Source of the DNA: an uncultured Clostridia bacterium
GTDB lineage: Bacteria; Bacillota; Clostridia; Christensenellales; Borkfalkiaceae
NCBI GenBank assembly: GCA_947628505.1
Contig: CANRAD010000004.1
Span: forward strand, 46,142 to 110,141
Reading direction: 5' to 3'
DNA: 64,000 nt
A program made the position numbers and the translations under genes. Position 1 is the first letter of the stretch, and every line of letters begins with the position of its first letter. Below the pieces are notes generated by a model that saw only the letters and a list, made by a program, of their open reading frames with translations, was not told the DNA's origin and made no database searches. Shown here piece by piece: positions 7,611 through 17,300 of this stretch.

Positions 7611-10600
7611 ATGACAAAGACAGTTAAGAAGCTATTGCTGACGTTTGCTCTCCTCTGCACGTCGCTTTGCTTCGCATTGTTCGCGGCATGCTCCCCCGAA
7701 GAAAGTAACGGCGGCGGTTCCGACGGAACGACGACTTATAACATCACCGTTCAGTACCCCGACGGCAGCCCTCTCACGGGAGACATCGTGAACGACAATT
7801 ATTACGTTCAGCTTTGCAGCACGACGGACGGCCAATGCTATGCATCCACGATAACGGCGCTCAATGCCCAAGGTAAAGCGTCCATCACGTATACCACGGG
7901 AGTTTATGCGGTTCATTTGTCGCCCGTACCCACTGGCTATACTTACGTCGAGCGTCTCACGGACACCACCGATATAACCATACCCCTCATCGCAGACGAA
8001 AAAGAACCTGATGAAGTTGACGGCGGAACCGCATTGATAGGCCAGAACACAGCCGACGTGGCGGCAGGTACGGTAGTTAAATATACGTTCGCAACCGAAG
8101 GCGTTTATACCATTAAATCCGAAACTCCGAAGGCAACTCTCAAAATAGGCGACGCCGAGGAAATTTACGGCAGCGAAGGAACGGGCTTCGAAGCTCCTTT
8201 CTCCGTGCTTGCGGACGATTCCGTTGAATTCTATATCGGCACGACCGACAACTCCGCGGCAAGCGTTGTATTCACCATTACGGCGGTACAGCCCGGCGAA
8301 TTCGCCAATCCTCAGGTTATAACTGCCGAAGAAGATGGCTCTTATACCGGCGAAATAGGCGCGAATAAGACTATGTACTTCGAAGTTGCGACCGACAAAT
8401 TCCCCACCGAGTACGACGTAACCGTTACCGGCAGCGTTAAAGTTTACAACGTAGACCAGACGACCGGCGCGGAAGGCAGCGAAATCGTGTTGAACGCAAA
8501 CTCGTTCAGCATAAGCTCGGGCACGATTTTCGCCGTAAAGAACGACACTTCTTCTCCCGTTAACGTAACTTTGAGCTGCGAGCTCAAAAAAGGCTCGGAA
8601 GCCAATCCCTACGAGATGAAGTTCATATCGTCGTTGGATATGTATAACTATAAATACGACGACGGCGAAGTTGATGAATATTTAAACGAAATAGACTTTA
8701 CCAACACCGACTCGGTAAGTTTTGCGCTTAAACCCGACACCGCAGGCTATTATGTGCTCTCCTATGCATATACCGATATCATTTTGAGCACCACCAACGG
8801 CTTGTTTATCGAAAATGCCGCTGCGGAAATAGGCATTTACTTCGACGCGGCTTATCTTACCGCGCAAGGCGCAGATTACGAAGGCATAACGTTTACCTTT
8901 GCAAAAACGCCCGGCGGCGGAACCTCTTACAACTTCCTTGTTGAAAAGGTTACCCTTGACGAATCGAAAGGATTCCCTATCGGCGGAAACGGCACGGAAG
9001 CACATCCCTACTGCGTTTCGATAGGCGGCACTTATCAGTTATATGTAGGCGAAAGCAACCTTTCGGCCGGCGTAGTATTCAAACAGTCGGAACCCAAGGT
9101 ACAGATGGAAACCAAAAAGCCTTACGCCGTTTCGTGCAAAAATACCTCTCTCTCGTTCTGGTATAACAGCAACGAATACAAGTCGGTATTGGGCGATCAG
9201 GGCAACACCGTAGCAACGTTCACCGCTACCGCCGAAGGCACGTTCAAAGTTACCTACACCACAAGCGAAGTTATACCTGCGGAATTCACCGTTACGGCAG
9301 CTCCCGGCTCTACCGAGGAAACCGCAATCGAAATCGACGGCACGGCAGTAGAATCGACCGGCGCGCAGATAACGCCTCCGGCGGACAGCGAAACCTACTA
9401 CTATTCGTTTACCACCAGCAAAGAGGACGGCTTCTACTATGTAGAGCTCAGCAACCCCGACGCTCCGGTTACCGTAGTAGGCTGGAAATACGACGGAGAG
9501 GATCAGAATAGTACCAAAGTGGTAGAGATGGCCGATATGTTGGCTCTCGATTGTCAACCCGGTCAAACCATGTATTTAAAGATAATCAACAACGCGAGCA
9601 GCCTGGATTATCCCGGACTTACGATAACCGTAAAATGGTCTCAGACGGATCCCAATCCCCCGGTAGAATATGATGGCGAACCCGCAGAAGTAGGCACTGT
9701 ATACACTTGCAGCGATCCTTGGAGCCAAAATTATCAATGGTATTTCCAACCCGACGGGGAAGGCGACTTCGCATTCTTTGCACTGAGCGGTATGTACAAC
9801 TTTAACAGCTCGTCAAAAAGCCCCGCCAGCGATCCCCCTTACTTCTATGCACACTTAAGCGAAAGCGATACGGCGACAATCGAATGTATGGACGCAGGCT
9901 CGTTCATAATAGTTGAAGGCGGTAGCTCAATACCCGTATTGTCAGAAGAAGAAGTTCGTGCGGAGTTGTTCGATGTGTATTATTTCAAAGCACCCGAAGC
10001 GGGCGAGTACACTCTGAAAGCTTCAATGAGCGTTATGGTTGACATATACAACTACACGCAAAGTTCATGGACTTCCGCTATAGGCGCAGATACTCTCACA
10101 CTCACTCTTACTCAGAATCAGATAGTTATCTTCTCGATTAATAACGGCGGAGTATCCGATAAAATCTCCATCAAGAGCGGCGGCGCCGAAGAAGTCGAGA
10201 CTACGGAAATAACGGCGGACAGTCTGACGTCGGTCAGCGTAGGCACCCTTTACTCGTTCACGGCAAGCAGCGACGGAGATGATGAAATAGCATACGCGTT
10301 CATAGTTACAGGTGGCATCAGCGATGGAGACACATACAATGCGGTTCTCACGTTCAGTAAAGGCAGTCTGAAACAAGGCATGACCGTTATAAAGCTCAAC
10401 AAGGGTGAGAAATACAACTTCTCCTGTGAATACGAAGGCACGGTTATAATCACCAAGGTTATAACGGGCCAAGTAACACCGGGCAAAGAAGCGCAACTCG
10501 AAGCGAATAAGGTTTACGCCTTTGAGGCCGAGGGCATGGACAGCCCTTCGACTTACACGGCAGACGGAAACGCCTATATAAGCGACGGAACCAACGGCAC

Positions 10601-10697
10601 ACCCGGCCAAGAGAAAAACTCATTTGAATCATATTTTGCCCAGACATTATATGTTTATTCCGCAGAAGGCGGCGCGTGCACAGTAACAAAAAGCTGA
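7611..10697 (+). CDS. Large surface lipoprotein with carboxypeptidase-regulatory-like and PPC-like domains
   Basis: 1028 residues. A signal peptide ends in FAAC (Cys27). Residues about 40-125 are a beta-sandwich related to the first domain of the preceding lipoprotein (YNITVQYPDGSPL, PVPTGYTY). After it comes a chain of beta-rich modules with PPC-like strands of the type (V/A)-x-Y-x-F-x-(T/A)...G-V/F-Y-x-(I/V), for example VVKYTFATEGVYTIKS and YYYSFTTSKEDGFYYVEL. The W-L-x-x-C-Y domain of the other two lipoproteins is not seen at its C-terminus. GGAGG stands about ten bases before the ATG. The gene has its own promoter with the 13-mer shared with the upstream operon. No enzymatic motif; probably carbohydrate or matrix binding (inference). 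Confidence 0.8.
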   Translation: MTKTVKKLLLTFALLCTSLCFALFAACSPEESNGGGSDGTTTYNITVQYPDGSPLTGDIVNDNYYVQLCSTTDGQCYASTITALNAQGKASITYTTGVYAVHLSPVPTGYTYVERLTDTTDITIPLIADEKEPDEVDGGTALIGQNTADVAAGTVVKYTFATEGVYTIKSETPKATLKIGDAEEIYGSEGTGFEAPFSVLADDSVEFYIGTTDNSAASVVFTITAVQPGEFANPQVITAEEDGSYTGEIGANKTMYFEVATDKFPTEYDVTVTGSVKVYNVDQTTGAEGSEIVLNANSFSISSGTIFAVKNDTSSPVNVTLSCELKKGSEANPYEMKFISSLDMYNYKYDDGEVDEYLNEIDFTNTDSVSFALKPDTAGYYVLSYAYTDIILSTTNGLFIENAAAEIGIYFDAAYLTAQGADYEGITFTFAKTPGGGTSYNFLVEKVTLDESKGFPIGGNGTEAHPYCVSIGGTYQLYVGESNLSAGVVFKQSEPKVQMETKKPYAVSCKNTSLSFWYNSNEYKSVLGDQGNTVATFTATAEGTFKVTYTTSEVIPAEFTVTAAPGSTEETAIEIDGTAVESTGAQITPPADSETYYYSFTTSKEDGFYYVELSNPDAPVTVVGWKYDGEDQNSTKVVEMADMLALDCQPGQTMYLKIINNASSLDYPGLTITVKWSQTDPNPPVEYDGEPAEVGTVYTCSDPWSQNYQWYFQPDGEGDFAFFALSGMYNFNSSSKSPASDPPYFYAHLSESDTATIECMDAGSFIIVEGGSSIPVLSEEEVRAELFDVYYFKAPEAGEYTLKASMSVMVDIYNYTQSSWTSAIGADTLTLTLTQNQIVIFSINNGGVSDKISIKSGGAEEVETTEITADSLTSVSVGTLYSFTASSDGDDEIAYAFIVTGGISDGDTYNAVLTFSKGSLKQGMTVIKLNKGEKYNFSCEYEGTVIITKVITGQVTPGKEAQLEANKVYAFEAEGMDSPSTYTADGNAYISDGTNGTPGQEKNSFESYFAQTLYVYSAEGGACTVTKS

Positions 10698-10721
10698 CAA
10701 CAGTCGGCTCGAACAAAAACC

Positions 10722-10754
10722 TATCCCCCTCTTCACGAGGGGGATAATTTTTTT
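10722..10754 (+). terminator. Terminator of the third lipoprotein gene
   Basis: TATCCCCCTC (10722-10731), loop ttcac, GAGGGGGATA (10737-10746), then a T-run to 10754. Confidence 0.9.
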
Positions 10755-10839
10755 GCGAACGACCAACCGCGGCGGGGAAACTCCCTTAAAACGAACCATT
10801 GCAGTCCCGAGAAAAACCGCCCGCAAAACGACATTAGCA

Positions 10840-10970
10840 GTTCCGCGGGAAAACGCCCGCGGAACGTTAACGCACGCAGGAACAACTCACAGAACCGCTT
10901 ATAGCGGAATAAAACCGCGGAACGGACTTATCCGCGGTAAAATAAAAGCCCGCGGGAACCGCGAGCGGAA
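10840..10970. repeat. Cluster of CCGCGG-centred palindromes between convergent genes
   Basis: Four or more hairpins are packed in 130 bases: GTTCCGCGGG/CCCGCGGAAC (10840-10849 with 10856-10865, perfect ten-base arms), CCGC/GCGG (10895-10907), ACCGCGG/CCGCGGT (10914-10920 with 10932-10938) and CCCGCGGG (10949-10956). They lie between the plus-strand terminator at 10722 and the bidirectional terminator at 10977. No gene is seen in 10755-10976. Confidence 0.65.
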
Positions 10971-10976
10971 CGGAAA

Positions 10977-11005
10977 AACCCGTCGGAATAACCGACGGGT
11001 TTTTT
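10977..11005 (-). terminator. Bidirectional terminator at the convergent junction
   Basis: AACCCGTCGG (10977-10986), five-base loop, CCGACGGGTT (10992-11001). There is a T-run on the plus side and an A-run (T on the minus strand) on the other side. It directly follows the stop codon (11007-11009) of the polyferredoxin gene and can also stop plus-strand readthrough. Confidence 0.85.
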
Positions 11006-11006
11006 A

Positions 11007-12698
11007 TCAGAGAAATTGCTCTACTTTTTCCAACAGAGCGTCGTATTCCATATCTCCCATAGTGCGGAAGCGGATAATGCCGTCCGAATCGAGTATTACC
11101 GTCATTGGATATGCGCCGCTTATGCCGCCCAAAAGGTCGTATACGTTTACTCCTTCAAAGGTTTCGTCCTGAGCGAACGTGAGCGAGAAGTCTTTAAAGT
11201 TATTTTCGATATAATCTTCAACATTTTCGGTTATCATTGCCGCATGAATGGCGATTACCGACACCGTATCGGGATATGCCTTTTGCAGTCTGTCGAAATC
11301 GGGCAATTCGTGAACGCACGGCGGGCACCACGTACCCCAGAAGTTGAGAACGGTTACCTTGCCGAGACTGTCGGAAACGGTGTACGAAGCGCCGTTTTCC
11401 TCGTCGTACAAATACGTGTCGTCGGGGTTGCGCTCATAGAGCCTTACGGTGAACTGCGGGCAGGCGTCGCCTATTTCTATGCCGCTACGGGGTTTATCTT
11501 TGGCGAAAACGTTGAAATACAAAAGCGCTGCTATCAGAACGGCTATCGCAACGGCCCACGCGGAAATCGTGAGAATGAGGTTTCGGCGGTCGACGCGTTG
11601 AGCGTAAGTCAATTTTTTGCGGGGCTCTTCGGGCTTCGGAGACGGTTCTGCGTTCTCCTCCGTTATTGTAGGCGTTTGGACGGGTTCGGCGGGCTCAATT
11701 ACGGGCTCGGGGGGATTGACGGGTTGCGGCGGAGAATGGGGCGGAGAAATCGTTGTGCCGCTTGCGGCGATTGCCGCAAGGCTTACGCCCTTCTCCCCTT
11801 CGTTTACAGCTTCCCTCGGCGAAGCGGACGTGGGACGGAGAAAAATCTTCGAGCCTTTCCAACTTATCGCTTTCGCGGGACATACAGGAATACATTCGCC
11901 GCAGTTTATACATTCGTGGTCGCCGACTTTGCGTATATCCATCTTGCAGAAGTTTACGCAGAGCCCGCAATCGGTGCATTTGGAATTATCGAGTTTGACG
12001 CCCATCAAGGCTATCTTGTTGAAAAAGCCGTATATCGCGCCGAGCGGGCAGAAGAAACGGCAAAACGCGCGGTAACAGAATATCGAAAGGACGATTATCG
12101 CCACCAACAGAGCGAATTTCCACGTGAACAGACTGCCGAGAGAAGCGAACAGCCCCTCGTTGGCGGGGTTCTGCAAGAGGCCGAACGAGCCTTCGAACAC
12201 GCCGGCCGGGCATATGTATTTGCAGAACGTGGGCGACGATAAAAATACCGGGAGAATTATGACGAATACGAATAAAAAGACGTATTTGAGATACGAGAGT
12301 ATTCTCGTTATTCTGCTCTTCTTTATCTTGGGCGTTTTTATCTTGTATAACAGCTCCTGACCGAGGCCTACCGGGCAAAGGAAGCCGCAAATCGTGCGAG
12401 CAAGGAATAAACCGAACAAGCCGAGTATGCCTATGACGTACATTGGCGCGGAAGCCGTGGAGCCCGCAAGCGTGCTCTGCAACGAGCCGAGCGGACACGC
12501 GGCAATCGCTCCGGGGCAGGAATAACAATTCAAACCGGGCAGACATGCGTTTTTGACCGGTCCGTCATATATATTGCCCGTTATGTAGCCCTTTATGTTG
12601 GCGTTGTATAATAGCGCGGCATAGAGCTGAATCAAACGGCGTTTGCTGGGGGCGTGGCGCTTGAACCATGCGCCTATGGAAAGGAAAAACTTTTTCAT
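11007..12698 (-). CDS. Polyferredoxin membrane protein fused to a TlpA-like thioredoxin domain
   Basis: 563 residues. The N-terminal half is a NapH/YccM-type integral membrane 4Fe-4S protein: a Cys-rich lead (LNCYSCPG, AACPLG), two C-x-x-x-C-P loops (ICGFLCPVG and FCRFFCPLG) between about five or six membrane segments, and a cytosolic 2x[4Fe-4S] ferredoxin module at about 241-281 (CTDCGLC and CINCGEC). A Pro/Glu-rich linker and another membrane segment (about 370-395) lead to an outward TlpA/ResA-like domain with WCPPC (Cys458, Cys461). The layout suggests electrons pass from cytosolic carriers through iron-sulfur clusters to extracytoplasmic thiols, a role comparable to DsbD/CcdA. The direction is inference. 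It starts one base after the stop of the upstream CxxC membrane-protein gene (TGATATG), without its own clear ribosome site, so it is probably coupled. Confidence 0.88.
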   Translation of the reverse strand: MKKFFLSIGAWFKRHAPSKRRLIQLYAALLYNANIKGYITGNIYDGPVKNACLPGLNCYSCPGAIAACPLGSLQSTLAGSTASAPMYVIGILGLFGLFLARTICGFLCPVGLGQELLYKIKTPKIKKSRITRILSYLKYVFLFVFVIILPVFLSSPTFCKYICPAGVFEGSFGLLQNPANEGLFASLGSLFTWKFALLVAIIVLSIFCYRAFCRFFCPLGAIYGFFNKIALMGVKLDNSKCTDCGLCVNFCKMDIRKVGDHECINCGECIPVCPAKAISWKGSKIFLRPTSASPREAVNEGEKGVSLAAIAASGTTISPPHSPPQPVNPPEPVIEPAEPVQTPTITEENAEPSPKPEEPRKKLTYAQRVDRRNLILTISAWAVAIAVLIAALLYFNVFAKDKPRSGIEIGDACPQFTVRLYERNPDDTYLYDEENGASYTVSDSLGKVTVLNFWGTWCPPCVHELPDFDRLQKAYPDTVSVIAIHAAMITENVEDYIENNFKDFSLTFAQDETFEGVNVYDLLGGISGAYPMTVILDSDGIIRFRTMGDMEYDALLEKVEQFL

Positions 12699-12699
12699 A

Positions 12700-13611
12700 T
12701 CAGCCTAACCCCACACATTCCATGCAAATCTTGACAGCTTTTACAAGCACTTCGTTTACGCCGCCCGATACGGCGCCGTATATCAGAAACGAAAGCGCGA
12801 CAACGCCCACCGCTATTCTTATTACGAGTATGCCCGTCTTTGACGAAACCGCACGGACGACGGCGTTGTATGCGCCGCGGATTGCACGAGCGACGGCGTT
12901 GCACACGCCGATAAACCCGCTCTTTTCCTCGGGATTTTGCACGCCATCCTGCGCATCGGTCTGCGCGTTATTTTGCGCGGGTTCGGGGGGCGAAGCGATA
13001 AGGCGTTTGACGGCGCCGAGTCTGCGCTTTACGGAAATGCTTTCGTACACGGAAGCCGCTATGCAACAGAAAAGCGAGGCCGCAAGCCACGGGAACACGT
13101 GCAGAAACATATTGAATACGTCTTTGTTTAAGTCGCTTGCGGGGAAGTTGGCGGGATTCAAGAGATAAACGGCGCACATTACGCCGGAAACGACGCAAAC
13201 GATTGCAACGACCGCGCGAACTATGCGGCTTATCAGAACTTCACGGCGGAAAAGAGCGTAATCCGCGGAAAACGGCGCGTTGCCATAGCCCTCGGGCAAA
13301 CGCCGCGAAAGGCGTTTTAAAAGCGCGCGGTTGTCCGGTTTGCCCTTTACGGATACGGAAACGGGGAATAATTCGCTTAAAACAAAGCCCACTACCGCCG
13401 CCGCTATCCAGATATAAAAAGGCACCGCAACTACGGGCATATAATATCTGCCTATTATCTCGGGCGAATACATATTCGGCGACGCGTTGTTGACGTATAT
13501 GGAAACGACCTGCGCGATAAACAGTGCGCCGACGGCAACGGTCAGCACGCTCAGAAATATGCCGTATATTAAGTTGATTTTACGGGACGTCGCCTCGGTT
13601 ACTCCGCGCAT
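12700..13611 (-). CDS. Membrane protein with C-terminal CD1871A-like CxxC tail
   Basis: 303 residues with about five hydrophobic segments (near 12-35, 52-80, 130-155, 165-190 and 258-280) and a Gln/Asn-rich linker (about 208-235). The last 45 residues (a helix containing LSFLIYGAVSG, then KAVKICMECVGLG) match the pattern of the small CD1871A-family CXXC membrane proteins that normally stand alone beside NapH-like 4Fe-4S genes. Here that module is fused to a 250-residue membrane domain I do not recognise. Cys296 and Cys299 form the CxxC. The stop TGA and the ATG of the polyferredoxin/TlpA gene are separated by one base. Likely a redox partner of that protein (inference from fusion and adjacency). 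A good promoter lies at 13644-13672. Confidence 0.75.
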   Translation of the reverse strand: MRGVTEATSRKINLIYGIFLSVLTVAVGALFIAQVVSIYVNNASPNMYSPEIIGRYYMPVVAVPFYIWIAAAVVGFVLSELFPVSVSVKGKPDNRALLKRLSRRLPEGYGNAPFSADYALFRREVLISRIVRAVVAIVCVVSGVMCAVYLLNPANFPASDLNKDVFNMFLHVFPWLAASLFCCIAASVYESISVKRRLGAVKRLIASPPEPAQNNAQTDAQDGVQNPEEKSGFIGVCNAVARAIRGAYNAVVRAVSSKTGILVIRIAVGVVALSFLIYGAVSGGVNEVLVKAVKICMECVGLG

Positions 13612-13643
13612 ATCTGCTCCATAGTTATTATTTGATATATTAT

Positions 13644-13672
13644 ATTATAGATTAGCATAGGAAAATAGTCAA
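13644..13672 (-). promoter_or_regulatory. Promoter of the CxxC/polyferredoxin operon
   Basis: Minus strand TTGACT (13672-13667), 17-base spacer, TATAAT (13649-13644), about 30 bases before the start codon at 13611. Confidence 0.75.
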
Positions 13673-13679
13673 GTATTTT

Positions 13680-14040
13680 GAGAAAAACGGCGATTGCGGG
13701 GTTGAGAAGAGCGCATTTGCGCGCAGCGGGGCGAAATTTAAAAAGCGCACGGTTTGACCGGCGGCATTGAGATTTGGGGAAGTTGTGGGCGACGTTGAGC
13801 GTCGGTTTGCGGCGGCGTGTTTTGCAGCGGCGAGTACACGGAGTTGTTGCGGCGCGCAGAAGTCGAATGGCGAGGTTTGAACGGGCGGCGTTCGGCCAAG
13901 GTGAAACACGGCGAAACGGCGGACATAAATCTTTGAAAAAGCGCGGGGCGGGGAATTTTATGACGCAAAATACTTGCACGGGAGGTTTCGGTTATTGGCT
14001 GACAAAGGCGTTATTTTTTGATTTATTTCTTCTCAACGCC
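13680..14040. other. Gene-less, G-rich stretch upstream of tRNA-Glu
   Basis: About 360 bases with a strong G-over-C bias on the plus strand and many GCG/CGG words. Reading frames of 75-126 codons exist in several frames on both strands, but none has a ribosome site, recognisable protein or consistent codon use. I recognise no RNA family. It may be decayed sequence or an undescribed structured RNA. Confidence 0.4.
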
Positions 14041-14049
14041 GCTTTTTGC

Positions 14050-14078
14050 TTGCAAACGGGCGGCTTATATGATATAAT
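14050..14078 (+). promoter_or_regulatory. Promoter of tRNA-Glu
   Basis: TTGCAA (14050-14055), 17-base spacer, TATAAT (14073-14078), about 52 bases before the first tRNA base. Confidence 0.75.
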
Positions 14079-14129
14079 CACTTAGCAATTGTAAGTCAGA
14101 TTAACGTTGCATTTGCGATACAAGACAAC

Positions 14130-14204
14130 GGCCCTGTGGTCAAGCGGTTAAGACGGAGCCCTCTCAAGGCTCAATCCCGGGTTCGATTCCCGGCAGGGTC
14201 ACCA
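14130..14204 (+). tRNA. tRNA-Glu (anticodon CUC)
   Basis: Cloverleaf read by hand. Acceptor stem GGCCCTG (14130-14136) pairs with CAGGGTC, discriminator A, CCA encoded (14202-14204). Anticodon stem GAGCC/GGCTC (14156-14160, 14168-14172) encloses loop CTCTCAA, giving anticodon CTC at 14163-14165, which reads GAG. T-arm GGGTTCGATTCCC is standard. The overall sequence resembles bacterial glutamate tRNAs. Confidence 0.96.
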
Positions 14205-14229
14205 CGTCGCGGCAAAGCGGCGATTTGAG

Positions 14230-14260
14230 GCGGTTGTCCGTTCGGACAACCGCTATCATT
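14230..14260 (+). terminator. Terminator after tRNA-Glu
   Basis: GCGGTTGTCC/GGACAACCGC hairpin (14230-14253) followed by a weak T-rich tail. Confidence 0.65.
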
Positions 14261-14285
14261 TTGACGATTACAAATCTTTTCCGAA

Positions 14286-14317
14286 AAAATAATGCGGCGC
14301 CCGATATCGGGCGCCGC
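14286..14317 (-). terminator. Terminator of the giant surface-protein gene
   Basis: Perfect palindrome GCGGCGCCCGAT/ATCGGGCGCCGC (14294-14317), followed on the minus strand by ATTATTTTTTC. It lies just after the stop codon at 14332. Confidence 0.88.
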
Positions 14318-14331
14318 AAAATTTTATGTGT

Positions 14332-17300
14332 TTACTCTCCCATTGCGTCCTTTTCTTTCTTTCTGAATCTGAGCGCAACTATGGCCGCGGGAATGGTTGT
14401 GGCAGTTGCGACGCTACCTATGATTATCAATATAAGCCATGTCTCATAGGCGTTCGCAAACAAGCCTTCTTCCTCTTCGCCCGCAACGACGGGAGGCAAA
14501 ATGCTGAACGTTTTTTCTGCTTCGCCGGTTAAGTAATAGTTCGAATCGTCCGTCAGAGAAACGACAACCGAATAATCGCCGGCTTCCGCGGGCGCGGCTC
14601 CGAGCGTATTGCCGGAAGCGTCTCTATAAGTAAGGCTGACATACGCCTCGGCGCCGTCTTCGCTGAGACCGATATACGGCGTGCGGCCGGTTGCGCCGTC
14701 CGATACGTATTCGTCGCGGGTATCCCATACTACGCTGACGCCGAGCTTGGATATTTCAAGCGTTACCGTGTATGAAGTTGCGTTGTAGTTTGTGTTTGCC
14801 GCAACGGAAATCACAACCTGATACGTGCCCGCGTTGACAGCTTCGGGCTGTCCGTTATACGTAACCGTTATATCGCTTGCGTTTACATAATCGGAGACGG
14901 TGTAGCTTACCGTATGAGCCGAACCGGAATATACCGCTTCCGCGTTTTGAGCGGATATTACGGGCGTTGCCCTGTCTATTGTGAATTGACCGTCCACATT
15001 TCCGAGCATAAAGTTGCTTATGCCTTGCGCAAACACAACGGTGAAGTCCGTTCCGAATGTGTATTCGCCGGCGTTTATGGCGCTGCCGGATATTACGAGA
15101 TCCGTAATAGCGAGCGTGCGCACGCTGTTTACAACCGTCGAAGGATAAGTAAACCGAGCCGTTACGCCTGTTCCTACCTCCTGTGCCTGAGCGCTGTATA
15201 CCGTTGAGTATGTCAACGATACGGAGACGGTTGCAGGATTTATGACTATTGTTCTCGAAGCCGTAGCGGATAAGCTGTAACCTTCGGGGGCGGTTGCAAT
15301 AAGCGTGTATTCACCGACGTTAATTAAGCTCTTCCCGCCTTGAACGGCTACGACAAGCGTTATGTTTTCTCCGCTACGCGAAATCTTTGCGGTAATCTCC
15401 GCCACCGTTTCTCCCGTATACGTGTATTCTGTTAAGCCGGACCACTCGATATCGCCTATGGAAAGGACTATGGGCTTTACGGTTACGGAGAACGCCTTGG
15501 ACGAATTCGAGGACGTCTCAATATAGAAGTTAACTGCGTCTTCGGCGGAAAGCTCTATGGTATAGCGATAGTTGCCGGGCATCTTCAATCCGTCCGAAGG
15601 AGTGGTTAAACCGCCGGAGCCGGATACGGCTTGCAATGTGCCTCCCTCGACTTCCGGAAGATATGTCTCTTCGATGACTACGCCGTTGAGCGCTGCAAAT
15701 TGCACTACAAGCTGACTTTGCATATCTTCGCCGGTGTAATCAAACTCGCTCTGTTCAAGCGAAGCGGACAAGCCCACTTTCCATATCGTAAACGTTCTTT
15801 CGATTGAATCGGTCATCAAAGAACCGCTGCCGAACTGAATATTTCCTGCATAGCCTTCGGCAAATGTTATTATCACTTTGTACGAGCCCGCATTCTTGGG
15901 CTTTGCCGATGACGGTGCGCCGTTGTATTCACTATATTCAAACGAGAGCGTCGGGATTCCAGCGCCCATCCATCTGCCGGAAAGATTTGTAAACGATACG
16001 TTGGGCTCTTGCTCTTGGCCGTTATAGTAAGCGCCTACCAAAGTGTTCGAAACCGTCAAACCGAGTTTTGCTATATTCAAAGTAATCTGAGTGGTTTCGG
16101 TAGGCACGGCGGACGAACTGAAACGGAAATTGCGTTTTTCGGCATCGTTCAACGCGACATTATATTCATAATCGCCGGCGTCCTTAAAGGTCTTGCTCAT
16201 TTCCGTAGCCGTCAGAACCAACGGTTGCTTGGGCATAGCGGCTGACGAAGCGATAGCGTCGGTTCTTCTCACCGTTACGGAAGGAGTCTGTTCCGCGCCG
16301 TTGTATGTGAAGGTATTCGCCGTTACGCTCAACGTTGCCGGCAATATCTCTATTTCGCCGAGGTGATATTCACCGCCGCCGATGTCGCTCTGACCTTCGC
16401 TTGTTACAACTTCATAGTTCTTCTGCGCCGCTTCGCTCAATTTGAAGCATACCGTGTATTGACCGGCGTTTATGAGTTGCGACCAGATAAGAGGATTATC
16501 GCCGTCGAGTTTGTCAAGATAGGTTATGCTGTAACCTGTTTCGCCGTTTCTCGAAGGAATGGCGCCCGAACCGCTCACGCTTTCAAGCGTATAGTGGCCG
16601 GTAAACACGTTGTTGCCTAGATTGGAGCCGGTATAAACATGGTTATGGTCGCTCCAATCGCCCTTGACAATCTTTATCTGCGATTTGGTTATCTCGTACA
16701 GACCGTCTACCTCTATCGCCGATTTCGCATCCGTATCGCCGACAATCTTATACAGATCCTCTGCCGGGCGCGAATTTATCACGCCGTTTATGTTTACTGT
16801 TATAGACGAGAAGTAGAGATTATCCGCAGCGTATATTCCGCTCGCCTCGTCTTTGAGAAGTTTTATGACTACTTTGTATATCGCGACGTTTTCGGGTTGC
16901 TGTTCTTCACCCTCCGGCGAGGAAAGATCGCTTGAACTTACCGGAATATAGGTTATCGAATAATGTGTTCCCTCGACGAGATTTCTCGTTGCGAACGCGC
17001 TTCCGTGCGACCAGAACGAAATTTCGGTTACGCCCTTTTGTTGCGCTCCGGTGTATTCGGATTGAGCAGAACCGGAAAGGCGCAAATCCACGGCGCGGGG
17101 AACGACTATGATGTGCGTTATTACGCGGTTGTTTTCAGCGTCGTACTTAATGCTGTCCTCGTCCGCGCTCTTTACGTCCTCCGCCCAATCATAGCCTTCG
17201 TTCACTATCTTGATATACATCTCGTAACCGCCCTCGACGACTCTTATACGCTCCGAGTCCTTATATTCGAAGCCTATAATGCTTTCGTCGTAGTCTTCGG

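Noticed and set aside
13599..14085. Several frames of 75-126 codons in the G-rich block
   Set aside because: Multiple mutually exclusive frames, low-complexity Arg/Pro-rich products, no ribosome sites.
14335..14500. LPXTG-type sorting signal at the end of the giant protein
   Set aside because: Only LPPVVAG is present and it is not the canonical motif; the helix and basic tail are compatible with plain membrane anchoring.
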